Numbered from the stretch's first letter, positions 41,789 through 51,029 are shown. The stretch is DNA of 64,000 bases from Dyadobacter chenwenxiniae (GCF_022869785.1 NZ_CP094997.1:6453001-6517000); one strand, 5' to 3'. Numbers and translations are program-made. Notes: a model not told the origin generated them from the letters alone.

Positions 41789-43369
41789 TTAGTCATATTT
41801 CATCTGCACCGCCCTGATCTCACTTTTGCCTGAGCCATTGCCGGTAACATTCACCCCGACTCTCGGCGCGCGGTCCCAGCGTGGCAGCCAGGGCGTTTCT
41901 ATCTGGACGGAACTGGTCAGGGAATCGATTTTTTGGCCTTTTACATCCCAGCGGAATTCGTAGAAGCGGCCGTAACGGCTTTGCAGGCTTAGTTTAATGT
42001 CTTTGTATTTATCAGGAATTTCCTGGGTTTTGATCACCTCATAGACACCGTCCTTTACCTGCCACAATGAAATCTGGTTATCGCGAACACCATAGCCAAC
42101 TGCATTCCGGGCATCGCCGTACACAATGATATTTTGTGATAAATCCTTTTTCGAATGCACTTCGGAAGTAAAGGTGTAGTTTCCTTTTTTAACGGTTAAA
42201 CCTAGAAAATTTCCCGTGTTCGTGCGGGTGGTATTTTCAATTTCAAGTGCTCCGTTTTGCACATTATAACTTGGTTTCGGAAAGCTTACATCATAAACCC
42301 AGGGTGCTTTGAGCGTGTCCTTGTTATAATTGATAGAAAAGTTATGGTTGATCACAGCGCCGATAGCGACCGGCGCTTCTGCCTGCGCAGGTGTGGTTTT
42401 GCCATAACGGAAAGAAGGCCACTTGGTAACTTCATCCCAAACCAGTTCGCTCAGAACGCCCTGTCTTCCCGAAAAAGTAAAATCCACACCGTTATAAGCA
42501 TGATGCAGATAGAAATAGCGGTTATCCGGCGTCACAACCACTGTTCCATGGCCTGGACATTTCCACGAATCATCGCCAAAAAGAGCCGGGTTGCCCGCAT
42601 ATTTGGTCCAGGGCCCCTGCAAGTTTTCGGCTCGGGCAAATCCGACCTGATAATCACAATTGGCACCGCAGCAGGCGTTGCCGGAATAGAGCATGTACCA
42701 GTAATTCCCGCGTTTGAAAATGGATTGTCCTTCCGCTCCGCCCGACTCCCAGCCGGTAAGTTCAGCTTTGATTAATCCAAACTCCTTGCCAATTACCTTT
42801 AAGCCGTCCGGAGCCAGCTCGGCACCAAGTATTTCAATCCCACGGTCCTTATCCAGTCCATACGCTTTCCAGGTGATAAAAAGCTTGCCGTTATCTTCCA
42901 CCACGAATGCGTCAATCGCTTCTTTCGTCCATTCAATGATAACGCCATGGTCTTTAAAGCCTTTTGTCAAATCTTTCGTACTTGCCACGCCGATGAACGA
43001 CTGTTTGTCTGATTTTCGGCGGGCTGTGTAATAACAGTAAAAAGTGCCATTGCGAAAATACAATTCAGGCGCCCAGTAACTACCCATTGTCCATTCCGGC
43101 AATTCGGCAAAAACGGGCCCGATATATTCCCAATCTACCAGATTTTTAGAACTATATATAGGATAAGCCGGACCCCATTCCGACGAAGTTCCTGCTGCAT
43201 AATAAGTGTCACCAACCCGGATCACCGAAGGATCTGCAAAATCGCCAGCAATAACAGGGTTCCTGTAAGTAACAACCAGACCAGGAGCAGGTTTCGGCTT
43301 TGGTTTCTGCGCGAAAGCGTTCGTTGTGAGAAATAGGGGCAGGAAAAAGATGAAGGTGAAGAATTTCAT
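41789..43369 (-). CDS. Secreted glycoside hydrolase family 43
   Basis: A 526-residue protein with a signal peptide (about 1-20). The five-bladed propeller of GH43 begins with RNPVIAGDFADPSVIRVG, where Asp46 in ADPS is the general base. The second Asp is in AIDAFVVED, and the acid Glu in ESGGAEGQSIFKRG. A second domain follows from about residue 320 (beta-sandwich, with GNFLGLTVKKGNYTF). GH43 enzymes remove arabinose or xylose from plant polysaccharides; which one cannot be read here. It sits next to CE15- and SASA-type esterases, as in xylan-degradation loci, but there is no SusC/D pair nearby. Confidence 0.9.
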   Translation of the reverse strand: MKFFTFIFFLPLFLTTNAFAQKPKPKPAPGLVVTYRNPVIAGDFADPSVIRVGDTYYAAGTSSEWGPAYPIYSSKNLVDWEYIGPVFAELPEWTMGSYWAPELYFRNGTFYCYYTARRKSDKQSFIGVASTKDLTKGFKDHGVIIEWTKEAIDAFVVEDNGKLFITWKAYGLDKDRGIEILGAELAPDGLKVIGKEFGLIKAELTGWESGGAEGQSIFKRGNYWYMLYSGNACCGANCDYQVGFARAENLQGPWTKYAGNPALFGDDSWKCPGHGTVVVTPDNRYFYLHHAYNGVDFTFSGRQGVLSELVWDEVTKWPSFRYGKTTPAQAEAPVAIGAVINHNFSINYNKDTLKAPWVYDVSFPKPSYNVQNGALEIENTTRTNTGNFLGLTVKKGNYTFTSEVHSKKDLSQNIIVYGDARNAVGYGVRDNQISLWQVKDGVYEVIKTQEIPDKYKDIKLSLQSRYGRFYEFRWDVKGQKIDSLTSSVQIETPWLPRWDRAPRVGVNVTGNGSGKSEIRAVQMKYD

Positions 43370-43469
43370 GTCAGGAACATTGGTTGATCAGGCTAAGGAA
43401 ATGATTTTATTTCATATTGGAAACCAAATCTGCACTCAGCAAGCGAATTCACCTTTGTTATGGTTGGCA

Positions 43470-45290
43470 TTATCTTGTATAGTGGACCAGCTTTCTGACC
43501 GTGTAGTGATCATTGACCTTTAATCTGCAAAACAAAATCTCATTGCTATAATCAGGCAGTTCCTTCACTTCATACTGCCATTTCCCTTTTGCATGCGGAT
43601 TATCTACAACTGTTTTCATAACCTTTCCTTGGTTATCGATAATGTCTAAACGGACATTACTGTTTTCATCCGGAACATCAAATGCAATGGTAAAGCTGGT
43701 TGTATATGGATTAGGGTACGCATTTAATTCAAAACCAGGCTCTTCACTTTCTTGTTTCTCCTCTTCAACACCAGCACCCATGCGCTGGTTGTCATACTTC
43801 CCAACATTGATCGCAGCGGATATATGCCAATTACCATTCGCATCCTTCATATAACAACGGATACCCAAATATTTTTCATCCGTCGTATACACACTCGCAT
43901 TGCCCCCGGGCACGGCGGGGCCATTAATGCCGACTTTACTCCACATATATTGAACTGCTGCGCCAGTTGCAGTAAGCGTTCGCCAGCCGCCGTTTTTCGA
44001 ATAAGTAAGCTGCGGAACCCAACTGGCCGCAATTGGATTACCCAATGCACCGATGGTTGAGAACCATTTATTGGCTAGCCAGGTAAGACCTTTGATTGAC
44101 CCGGGGCCTTCGTAAAAGTGGGTGCTGTCTGCGCGGTATTCTTCGCCGCCATCGCTGGCAGTGGTAGGACCGGAACTTCCATTTACATAATCCGTCTCAG
44201 AACCGCTTAGATTCGGTGGGCCAGAGGCGGCATTGCTCTGGCCGGTTCTAATCATGGCGTTGAGGGGGCCGAACTTGCTGATAGATGCTTTGGAAACATA
44301 CCAGGCAAGGTTTGGTGCTCCAAAATCTGCACGAGATTTAGCGATGACTCCCTGTAATTTGGTCTGATAATCTGCGGAACTCGTTGCCTTGTAAACCGGG
44401 TTGACACTTAAATCCGCATCAGCTTCTCCCTGGTGCCAGAGTACTGCCCTCACACCAAATAGTGAACCGTAATAATTGAGGGCATTTTCTAGCGTTGTAT
44501 AGGGCAGACCGTAATAGTCCGAGGGAACCATCGATCCTTGATTATATCCCACACATATCTGTGCCCCCGTGTAGGGATGTTTTGCTTCAACACCTTCGCT
44601 GCCCTGTTTCCATTGTGTGATGGTAGTTCCTCCCGAAGCCGCATTGAAGAATGCTACCGGCATTCCTCCATTCGAATCAGAAATCAGTTTACCCAGCGCG
44701 GCATATGCCCAAGTGCTATTCCCAGACGGCCCTAATCGCCCGTACTGTTTAGCCTGATCGGGTGTATTTAAAGAAAACATACTCGTGAAAGACGCCGGAA
44801 AGGTTTTCGTGCAAGTCCTATCTTCCAAGGTGCCGACAACCCATTCCGGAATACTCGCATTTGATGGTAGTGCATATTTGATATCCCCAGTACCTTGCGC
44901 ATTTGACTGGCCAGCAATAATAAATATATCTCCAATCCCAAATTTTACCGAAGCATACACTACACCATTTAAAAGAATTTCACTTAAATACCAGCCCTTG
45001 TTAATGACAATTGTTGTAAAAAACATGCCGTTCCCTGCCAAACTTAGGTTTGTAGAAGGTCCAGCGGCCCCGAGAATCCCTGTGGCACTTACCGTTCGAA
45101 TTCTGTAACTTAGCGTTACGGCCAGGTTATTGGAAATAAGCTGACCAGCAATGGTCGCCGTTGCCTTGTTTAGCGTGTTGCGCTGAATCACAGAATTGTT
45201 AATCGGATATGATAAAGATACGGTTTGCGCATTGCAAATATTGGCTAAAAGATATGTGTATACGAATATCCATTTCGTGAAAATGTTCAT
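43470..45290 (-). CDS. SASA-type sialate/carbohydrate O-acetylesterase with T9SS C-terminal sorting domain
   Basis: About 606 residues with a signal peptide (MNIFTKWIFVYTYLLANICNAQ). An immunoglobulin-like region is followed by the SGNH esterase core: Gly-Gln-Ser129-Asn-Ala-Gln-Gly, LWHQGEADADLS, and DSTHFYEGPG with the catalytic Asp and His. Members remove acetyl groups from sialic acid or xylan. The last ~85 residues form a type IX secretion sorting domain (LNAYPNPYTTSFTIAF ... VRKLVHYTR), so the protein should be secreted or surface-attached by T9SS. ATG 45290 is used; a non-ATG codon two residues earlier is also possible. Confidence 0.87.
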   Translation of the reverse strand: MNIFTKWIFVYTYLLANICNAQTVSLSYPINNSVIQRNTLNKATATIAGQLISNNLAVTLSYRIRTVSATGILGAAGPSTNLSLAGNGMFFTTIVINKGWYLSEILLNGVVYASVKFGIGDIFIIAGQSNAQGTGDIKYALPSNASIPEWVVGTLEDRTCTKTFPASFTSMFSLNTPDQAKQYGRLGPSGNSTWAYAALGKLISDSNGGMPVAFFNAASGGTTITQWKQGSEGVEAKHPYTGAQICVGYNQGSMVPSDYYGLPYTTLENALNYYGSLFGVRAVLWHQGEADADLSVNPVYKATSSADYQTKLQGVIAKSRADFGAPNLAWYVSKASISKFGPLNAMIRTGQSNAASGPPNLSGSETDYVNGSSGPTTASDGGEEYRADSTHFYEGPGSIKGLTWLANKWFSTIGALGNPIAASWVPQLTYSKNGGWRTLTATGAAVQYMWSKVGINGPAVPGGNASVYTTDEKYLGIRCYMKDANGNWHISAAINVGKYDNQRMGAGVEEEKQESEEPGFELNAYPNPYTTSFTIAFDVPDENSNVRLDIIDNQGKVMKTVVDNPHAKGKWQYEVKELPDYSNEILFCRLKVNDHYTVRKLVHYTR

Positions 45291-45328
45291 TGTCAAGAAA
45301 TTAAATTTGCTGATGTTTATCGATACTT

Positions 45329-46768
45329 TTATTTTTTGACTTCGACCGACTTAGCAAAACCCACAATGTCGACCAAAGGGATTTTGGCGCCATAATGTTG
45401 ATTGACGGCCTTGATCACCTCATTTGTAATAATGGCCTGTCCGAGCGGTGAGGGGTAAATCCCGTCAGACGAGAAAAAATTACCGTAAAGTGTTCCGTCG
45501 ACTAAAACGCCGTCGTCTGTCACATAGCCGCCCTTATGAATGCGCTGATAAAGGTCAAAGAGATCGACAACGGCCAAATCTTTTTTTACAGCATACTCTC
45601 TTATTTTATGATTGTAATAAAGGGCAGGATCGGACATATAGCATTCGCCAGAATCTAGAACTTCTTTGTCTTCGAGATTAGCCATGAAAGCATCACCATC
45701 TTTAAATCTTTCAAAAAGGCTATGCAGTTTTGCTGTCGGGATTAGGGAAAATGGCTTTGCACTGTTTACCAGCCCATCACCCATATTGTTTTTATTAAAG
45801 GTGATGTGTACCTCCGATGCTCTTTTTTTTAATTCTTCGGTCGAATACCAGTTCATATAGGCAAGATCCTGGAAACGAGGAATTGTGAAAATAACACCTT
45901 TTTGACCCTTGTTTAAGATATTATTTATCGCTGAGTCAGTGATCTTGCCTGTATTCATGATCGAGCCGTTAAAGCAGTAGTCCCAGAGCCCTACTCGGCC
46001 GACCGTTTGAATTCCATACATCCAACGATCAAAAAATTCTTCAATGACTACGAAATTGTAAGGTATTTCAGATTTGATTGCGTCAAATGCTTCTGATAGA
46101 TATGGACGCAGGTAATGTTTAAATCGCGAAAGAAAAAGCTTATTTAGGTCACAATTTACGCAATCGTTGCCCATCATAAACCGTTCTGCACTACCATCTG
46201 GCAAAGCAAAGTTGGAAATTTTACCTTGATATTCAGGCATCGTCGGCGTACCCAGCAACACAGAAACCGTATTATTCACAACCCGGTCCCATTGTGGATA
46301 TCCATTATCCGTATGCCGATATACGTAATAACCTGTGCCGTTATAATGTTCTTTTTCGAAAAGCGGCATCGCGAAATTTTTGATACCCATCTGGTGTGCG
46401 AGCAGATTTGTGTAGTTGCTTTGCTGGCTTTCCCGGGTGATGCCGCCATTCATGACGCCAGCAGTTAATCCACCTCCGAAAGCGACCATTTCCATTTCCT
46501 GTCCCGGTTTAAGAATCCGCCCGAAATCGGCCAGTGGGACGGTTGTGGACAGCCATTCTTCTATTTTAAGTGCTGGCTGTCGTTCGAGGTTGTCGTGAAT
46601 CATTTCCGGATATTGTCCCATGGGATGGATTCGCATAAAGGGTCCGCGCGTTCGAGCCGAATCTTCGGCCGTAGGGATGTAGACAGGTTCGATAGGTTTG
46701 GGGTCAGGCCATTTGGGCGTAGGCTGATTACATGCAACAAGGGTAACTAATAGCAATAACTTCTTCAT
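45329..46768 (-). CDS. SGNH-hydrolase-like lipoprotein with degenerate catalytic residues
   Basis: A 479-residue lipoprotein (MKKLLLLVTLVAC, Cys13). It follows the layout of Bacteroidota SGNH/GDSL lipoproteins: AFGGGLTAGVMNGG in block I, NLLAHQMG and FEKEHYNGTGYY, and a late SSDGIYPSPLGQAI in block V. In that family block I reads Gly-Gly/Asn-Ser-Leu-Thr-Ala-Gly with the nucleophile Ser, and block V Asp-Gly-x-His-Pro-Ser with the catalytic His. Here Ser is Gly and His is Tyr, and no Asn-bearing block III is apparent. It therefore probably binds a ligand without hydrolysing it. It is upstream of the SASA-type esterase gene on the same strand. Confidence 0.72.
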   Translation of the reverse strand: MKKLLLLVTLVACNQPTPKWPDPKPIEPVYIPTAEDSARTRGPFMRIHPMGQYPEMIHDNLERQPALKIEEWLSTTVPLADFGRILKPGQEMEMVAFGGGLTAGVMNGGITRESQQSNYTNLLAHQMGIKNFAMPLFEKEHYNGTGYYVYRHTDNGYPQWDRVVNNTVSVLLGTPTMPEYQGKISNFALPDGSAERFMMGNDCVNCDLNKLFLSRFKHYLRPYLSEAFDAIKSEIPYNFVVIEEFFDRWMYGIQTVGRVGLWDYCFNGSIMNTGKITDSAINNILNKGQKGVIFTIPRFQDLAYMNWYSTEELKKRASEVHITFNKNNMGDGLVNSAKPFSLIPTAKLHSLFERFKDGDAFMANLEDKEVLDSGECYMSDPALYYNHKIREYAVKKDLAVVDLFDLYQRIHKGGYVTDDGVLVDGTLYGNFFSSDGIYPSPLGQAIITNEVIKAVNQHYGAKIPLVDIVGFAKSVEVKK

Positions 46769-47089
46769 TTGTAGTTTGTTTTAAATGAAACAGGTAAATA
46801 GGGCATTCATTCGGAGTCACCGAAAAACTGAGCTCTGCCAAGCAGGGTTGCCACTGACTATTAGCGTTTCTTTTTAAATCAAGCCGAGAAGATGATGTTG
46901 AGTCGTGACGCGTGCAGTTGTATTATCTGCGATAATATGCCTTAATAATAGTTCATATGATTAGCATAAATGGAAAAAAACAGAGAACGATGTTTCTCCG
47001 GTCGATGCTAGTTATTTAAAGGAGAATTAATAGTGAACTGTCCGCAAATACTGGGTTAGATTTGTTTGCCCCTAAAATAGAATGCTTGT
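46769..47089. other. Intergenic region without recognised genes
   Basis: About 320 bp between two minus-strand genes. It contains a small perfect palindrome, TATTATC-TGC-GATAATA at 46921-46937, which may be a weak operator or hairpin. I see no open reading frame with a credible start, no tRNA and no clear promoter match. Confidence 0.5.
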
Positions 47090-47497
47090 TCAGAGCGGAT
47101 TCAAATCAACATTGGCCCCGTTTGTAATTCTATTTCCGGAAGACACGAACGCATAGCTATCCATTTTTAGATGGAGATAGAAATAGCCCGGCGCCAATCT
47201 CAATAATGAATCTATCGATCTTACAGCCGGATCTTGGTTATATGGGGTAAAGGCGCATGTCACGGTGTCACCCTTAGATTCTCTCACAATTTTAACAACA
47301 GTGTTTTTTCTGGGTCTGAGTATCACTGATATGGAGTCCGTTTTTGAAACGAGGGCAAATACCGACGAATCTTTTTGGACAACGCAGGTGCTGATTAGCT
47401 TCATAAGTATCTCTGGGTTCAAAAACTTAATGTTACTAAAAAAGGCTAAAAGTATAAACGTCAGTAGTAAATGCAAGACGCACCTGAGGAATGTCAC
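47090..47497 (-). CDS. Small membrane-anchored hypothetical protein
   Basis: A 135-residue protein whose GTG start is supported because the first 25 residues form a signal or membrane anchor (MTFLRCVLHLLLTFILLAFF). The remaining part is beta-rich (SVFALVSKTDSISVILRPR, GYFYLHLKMDSYAFVSSGN). I recognise no family. The next ATG, at residue 32, would remove the anchor and is less likely. The gene is divergent from the cytochrome oxidase-like gene at 47620. Confidence 0.55.
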   Translation of the reverse strand: MTFLRCVLHLLLTFILLAFFSNIKFLNPEILMKLISTCVVQKDSSVFALVSKTDSISVILRPRKNTVVKIVRESKGDTVTCAFTPYNQDPAVRSIDSLLRLAPGYFYLHLKMDSYAFVSSGNRITNGANVDLNPL

Positions 47498-47619
47498 AAA
47501 GTTATTTCTTACGACAAAATTGCACGGATCAAAAAAGTCTTACCGCCTTAGTTGTCATGTATATTTTCCGATTTAATCGCTGATAGCTACTTTTGATTTT
47601 AAATTAAAGATAGCCCAAC

Positions 47620-48027
47620 ATGATCTCAAACAAGCCAACTTTTCTCTGGACTTCGCCTTATACTTTATGTTGGTTAAGCATACCTTTTATTCTTCTTGTG
47701 GGACTGTTATTTGGGGGGCATACTCTAGACTTTCAGCTTTACGATACCTACTATGTGGTTGCTATACAGCAATATGTTATAGCCGTAGCAATACTTATGT
47801 GGTTTTTTGGGGTAATATATTGGACAATGGACAAAACAGGCAAAAAGTCCAACTATATGTTATCCTTTCTACATATTGCGACAACATTATTAATTCTTAC
47901 CATTATAGCTTTGCCGTCATCCGGGATTACTGGTTCCTTTGAAACTCCTTTTGCGATCCTGATTGTATTCGCAGCATCTCAAATCGCTTTCTTAGCCAAT
48001 GTCTTCCTCTCGTTTCTGAGGAAGTGA
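47620..48027 (+). CDS. Small membrane protein resembling a fragment of cytochrome oxidase subunit I
   Basis: A 135-residue protein with four hydrophobic segments. Residues 42-48 read Asp-Thr-Tyr-Tyr-Val-Val-Ala, followed by Ile49-Gln50-Gln51-Tyr52, then FGVIYW and a Thr-Gly-Lys-Lys-Ser-Asn loop. In cytochrome oxidase subunit I the same stretch is DTYYVVAHFHY, where the two His bind heme, followed by a YYW and a TGR/K...N loop. Here both His are gone, so it cannot carry heme that way. It may be a diverged duplicate used as a regulator or assembly factor. No oxidase genes are near. Known as a type? I do not recognise one. Confidence 0.6.
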   Translation: MISNKPTFLWTSPYTLCWLSIPFILLVGLLFGGHTLDFQLYDTYYVVAIQQYVIAVAILMWFFGVIYWTMDKTGKKSNYMLSFLHIATTLLILTIIALPSSGITGSFETPFAILIVFAASQIAFLANVFLSFLRK

Positions 48028-48091
48028 GAGACTCTGGACCAGCCGAACAAACCCGTGGGAAACGCTTTTAAAATAATCATCGCACAGAACG

Positions 48092-48517
48092 CTATTTTTT
48101 TTGCTTAAACCTGTAACGGATCCCCCAACTGCCTCGGATGATCGCCGAACCTTCTGAAATGATTGGCGCCAATTCAATGTGGAACCCGAAATTCTTTGCG
48201 GGAAAAGGAAAAAAATGAGCTCCGATAGGTGCGACCAGGCCTGCAATATTGTTAGCCCGCCCTCCCAGTCCCGCATACACTTCTACGTCTTGTTTATCAA
48301 TAAACTGGTAGGTAGCGACCGCTTCTATCGACATATTATCCAGATGCGTGTCTATCCCCACACGGAGTTCCGGAACAAACCGCTCTGCCAACTCATAATT
48401 AAAGCCTATAAATGGCAAGTTGGATTGATGAACGCTCACGCCGAACTGGGCAAAAGCGATATCTGCCGAGAAAAAGCAAAAAATGACTGTCAATAGCCTA
48501 AACAGGTTCTGGATCAC
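48092..48517 (-). CDS. Small outer membrane beta-barrel-like protein
   Basis: A 141-residue protein with a GTG start that places a clean signal peptide (MIQNLFRLLTVIFCFFSADIAFAQ) at the N-terminus. The mature part alternates short polar/aromatic strands (GFNYELAERFVPELRVGID, MSIEAVATYQF, VEVYAGLGGRANN, FGFHIELAPI, SWGIRYRF) as in OmpA/OprF-like small barrels, ending in a Phe plus a basic tail. No family is firm. It is convergent with the oxidase-like gene and divergent from the sigma factor gene. Confidence 0.65.
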   Translation of the reverse strand: MIQNLFRLLTVIFCFFSADIAFAQFGVSVHQSNLPFIGFNYELAERFVPELRVGIDTHLDNMSIEAVATYQFIDKQDVEVYAGLGGRANNIAGLVAPIGAHFFPFPAKNFGFHIELAPIISEGSAIIRGSWGIRYRFKQKK

Positions 48518-48665
48518 GGAATTGAATTTTGGTCTGAACTAACGAATTATATCACAAATAGAAGAAAATCCTTCTACGAATCTTAATTGTGAATAAATAA
48601 ATAACATTCAGGCAACCGTTTGGGCGATGAGTTGCTTATTATAACAATTCATCCAATATGATATT

Positions 48666-49220
48666 TTGGTAACACTTTCCATAATCCAGGAAGCTCAAAA
48701 AAAGGATACTCTTGCACAGAGAAAGGTCTTCGAGCTTTACGGAAGAATGTTGTTTAGATTGGCTAAGCGCTATTTGGTCGACCAGGCCAAATCGGAGGAC
48801 GCAGTATCTGAGTCTTTTTATATCATATTTAAAAAAATGGATGGCTGTCATTTCATTGCCGTCCCACCATTTGAAATGTGGATGAAGCAGATCGTCGTGC
48901 ATGAATGCCTGAGGATTCTGCGGAAGGAGAAACGTTTTGAAGTGCTAACCGAGCAGAATCATGATAGCTGCTCAATCGACGATGCGACGGTTGAATGTCT
49001 GACTGCGGCGGAAATTTTCAGAGTAATAGAGGGCCTACCTGCGGGATACCGCACCGTATTCAACCTGCACGAAATTGAGGGTTACTCGCATACTGAAATT
49101 GCCGAATTGCTGGAAATAAGTCCGGGTACTTCGAAATCGCAGTTAAGCAAGGCGAAAAATATACTTCAACAAAAAATCATTGACCTGGACCCGGCTTATG
49201 CAAAACGAAAAATTGTTTGA
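48666..49220 (+). CDS. ECF-type RNA polymerase sigma factor
   Basis: A 184-residue sigma-70 family factor. Region 2 is LYGRMLFRLAKRYLVDQAKSEDAVSES, with the Asp-Ala-Val motif, and region 4 is LPAGYRTVFNLHEIEGYSHTEIAELL followed by GTSKSQLSKAK, the recognition helix. It has no extra domains, so it is a typical extracytoplasmic function factor. A TTG at 48666 is the start; the ATG at 48658 is out of frame and stops at once. It overlaps the next gene (anti-sigma-like) by 23 bp, and an outer membrane protein follows, so the operon probably senses an envelope signal. Confidence 0.9.
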   Translation: MVTLSIIQEAQKKDTLAQRKVFELYGRMLFRLAKRYLVDQAKSEDAVSESFYIIFKKMDGCHFIAVPPFEMWMKQIVVHECLRILRKEKRFEVLTEQNHDSCSIDDATVECLTAAEIFRVIEGLPAGYRTVFNLHEIEGYSHTEIAELLEISPGTSKSQLSKAKNILQQKIIDLDPAYAKRKIV

Positions 49221-49935
49221 TAAAATAAAGCAGGCGGCCCTGACGGAAACCGCAGGGACTGCTGAATATGATCCGGAAAATATCTGGTCAAAAATTCAAA
49301 ATAAGGATAACCGGAAATCCCGCGTGCTCTGGTGGCTGTATATGGCTGCTTCGGTTGTTTTTATACTGATCTTTCTGGTAAACCTGCCTGAGAAGCAGCA
49401 AAAAATCCGTGTGGCAAATAGTAAAACAAGGGAGACCACACCTCAGCACAACCCTGCGGAACACACCAGAAAGGAAATCGACAGACCTGCTATCTCTTCC
49501 AAATTGCCAGCCTCTGAAAAAAGTATAGCTCGCAAAGCTATAACGGAACAACGATTATCAGAAGCCAAACAAGAACCAGCCAGCATTGACATGAGCATAA
49601 CTGGCTTACAAATTCCTGAGTCAGGACTCGAAGAATATCAAACGGCCTTTCGTGCGGATTCAACCACAACGCCAGTAAACGACAAGCAGGATCTTCAACA
49701 AAAAGGAGAAAAAGTATTGATTGCCAACATTGCTTTGCCTGAGCAGGAAATCGAACAGTCCGGTTTACAACGCATTTTTAATCAGGTGAAGAAAGACAGG
49801 GAGGCGCGAAGAATGCGACTGCAATTCAACAGAAATGTTGGCAAGCTGACATTGTGGTCCTTGGTGCATCAGAGTTTTTTTGAACATCCACCGGCAATCA
49901 AAAACCCCAGGCAGCCACAGACAATCCATCATTAA
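49198..49935 (+). CDS. Membrane anti-sigma-like protein
   Basis: About 245 residues. The N-terminal ~45 residues are cytoplasmic, then a single membrane helix (RVLWWLYMAASVVFILIFLVNL) and a long low-complexity, Gln/Glu/Thr-rich outer part. The ATG at 49198 lies inside the sigma factor gene, which shows coupled expression. Position and topology match the anti-sigma factors that bind ECF factors in the membrane, but a known anti-sigma domain is not clearly seen, so the function is inferred from context. The periplasmic part could pass a signal from the next protein. Confidence 0.7.
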   Translation: MQNEKLFDKIKQAALTETAGTAEYDPENIWSKIQNKDNRKSRVLWWLYMAASVVFILIFLVNLPEKQQKIRVANSKTRETTPQHNPAEHTRKEIDRPAISSKLPASEKSIARKAITEQRLSEAKQEPASIDMSITGLQIPESGLEEYQTAFRADSTTTPVNDKQDLQQKGEKVLIANIALPEQEIEQSGLQRIFNQVKKDREARRMRLQFNRNVGKLTLWSLVHQSFFEHPPAIKNPRQPQTIHH

Positions 49936-49964
49936 TTAAATATACGTTAACCAATTTATTAGCC

Positions 49965-51029
49965 ATGAACATGCTTTTTTTTGCCATCGGGACAATCCTT
50001 TATCCCTTATGCACGCCAACAAAACCTGATACGATCATTCTCAATGCAGGAAACAACAGCAAAATTATTTTTTATGGCAAGTCTGCGGCAGATCTACAAC
50101 AGCTGGAAACAATTGATCTTAACAAGATACTGAAAGAGCTGAATACGGCACAGGCTGGCGCGCAAAAGTCTGACAAGCAATATATTAACTTAGATAATCA
50201 AGAATTCATCAGCGAACCTATCGAACCGACCAGAGGTCAGCGCTATCTGGCCAATACATTCCTGAACCTGCACATTGGCGTTGGATACAATGTCAATCGC
50301 TACACCTTTTTCCAGGCGCCGCCCGCTTTACTGAACCACCCTACCGGCAGGCTGACGAATGACATTGTGATGGAAAATTTAATGACAAGCAGTTTGTCGG
50401 TCGTGCATGATATGAAGTTTGCAACCCGGCCAGGATATGACATTTCTTTACGCTATGGAGCGGGCATTGGGCTGAATATTCAGCGGTTCCTGCATTGGAA
50501 CCTCGTCTGGCCCGTGCCAAATGAAGATATAAAACAGGTAACCGAGCGGGCAAAAGAGTTATTGAAAGAAAATCAAATTACCCCGTTGAAATCGGATTTC
50601 AATGCGTTCCAGAGTTTTATACAGGTTACACCGCGCGTTGTGTTGAAGAACAGAAAGGGTTTGTCGACCTTTTACTTAAACGTAGGGGCCAGACTGAACT
50701 ATAATAGAAATTTCCAAAACGCAAACCCCTCGCAATATGCCAATGCGGTAATTGCCAGCATTTCCTCTGGCCCGACGGCTTCGGACGAAAAGAGCCCGAT
50801 CACAACAGGAGGTGGGTATGGAGTTTACGGCAAAAAACATACATTCGGAATAAGTTATCTCGCAGAAATGGGTTACAAATGGATAGGGCTTTTTATCGTA
50901 TACTATCCGGAATATATCCCACTTACTACCAAACCGATTAATGGCACTGATAGGCTAAACTCCGGCTTCATAAATGGAAAAAAGGGGAGCATTGGTTATG
51001 TTTCATTTGGGGTTAAACTTGGTCGTTAG
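49965..51029 (+). CDS. Secreted, probably outer membrane protein of the ECF operon
   Basis: A 354-residue protein with a short signal peptide (about 1-20). Most of the mature part has repeated strand-like stretches (FLNLHIGVGYNVNRYTF, YDISLRYGAGIGLNIQRF, GLSTFYLNVGARLNYNRN, HTFGISYLAEMGYKWIGLF) and ends with GYVSFGVKLGR, as in outer membrane beta-barrels. It is 29 bp after the anti-sigma-like gene, so it belongs to the ECF operon and may be the sensor or the target of that system. A hairpin follows at 51057. Confidence 0.68.
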   Translation: MNMLFFAIGTILYPLCTPTKPDTIILNAGNNSKIIFYGKSAADLQQLETIDLNKILKELNTAQAGAQKSDKQYINLDNQEFISEPIEPTRGQRYLANTFLNLHIGVGYNVNRYTFFQAPPALLNHPTGRLTNDIVMENLMTSSLSVVHDMKFATRPGYDISLRYGAGIGLNIQRFLHWNLVWPVPNEDIKQVTERAKELLKENQITPLKSDFNAFQSFIQVTPRVVLKNRKGLSTFYLNVGARLNYNRNFQNANPSQYANAVIASISSGPTASDEKSPITTGGGYGVYGKKHTFGISYLAEMGYKWIGLFIVYYPEYIPLTTKPINGTDRLNSGFINGKKGSIGYVSFGVKLGR

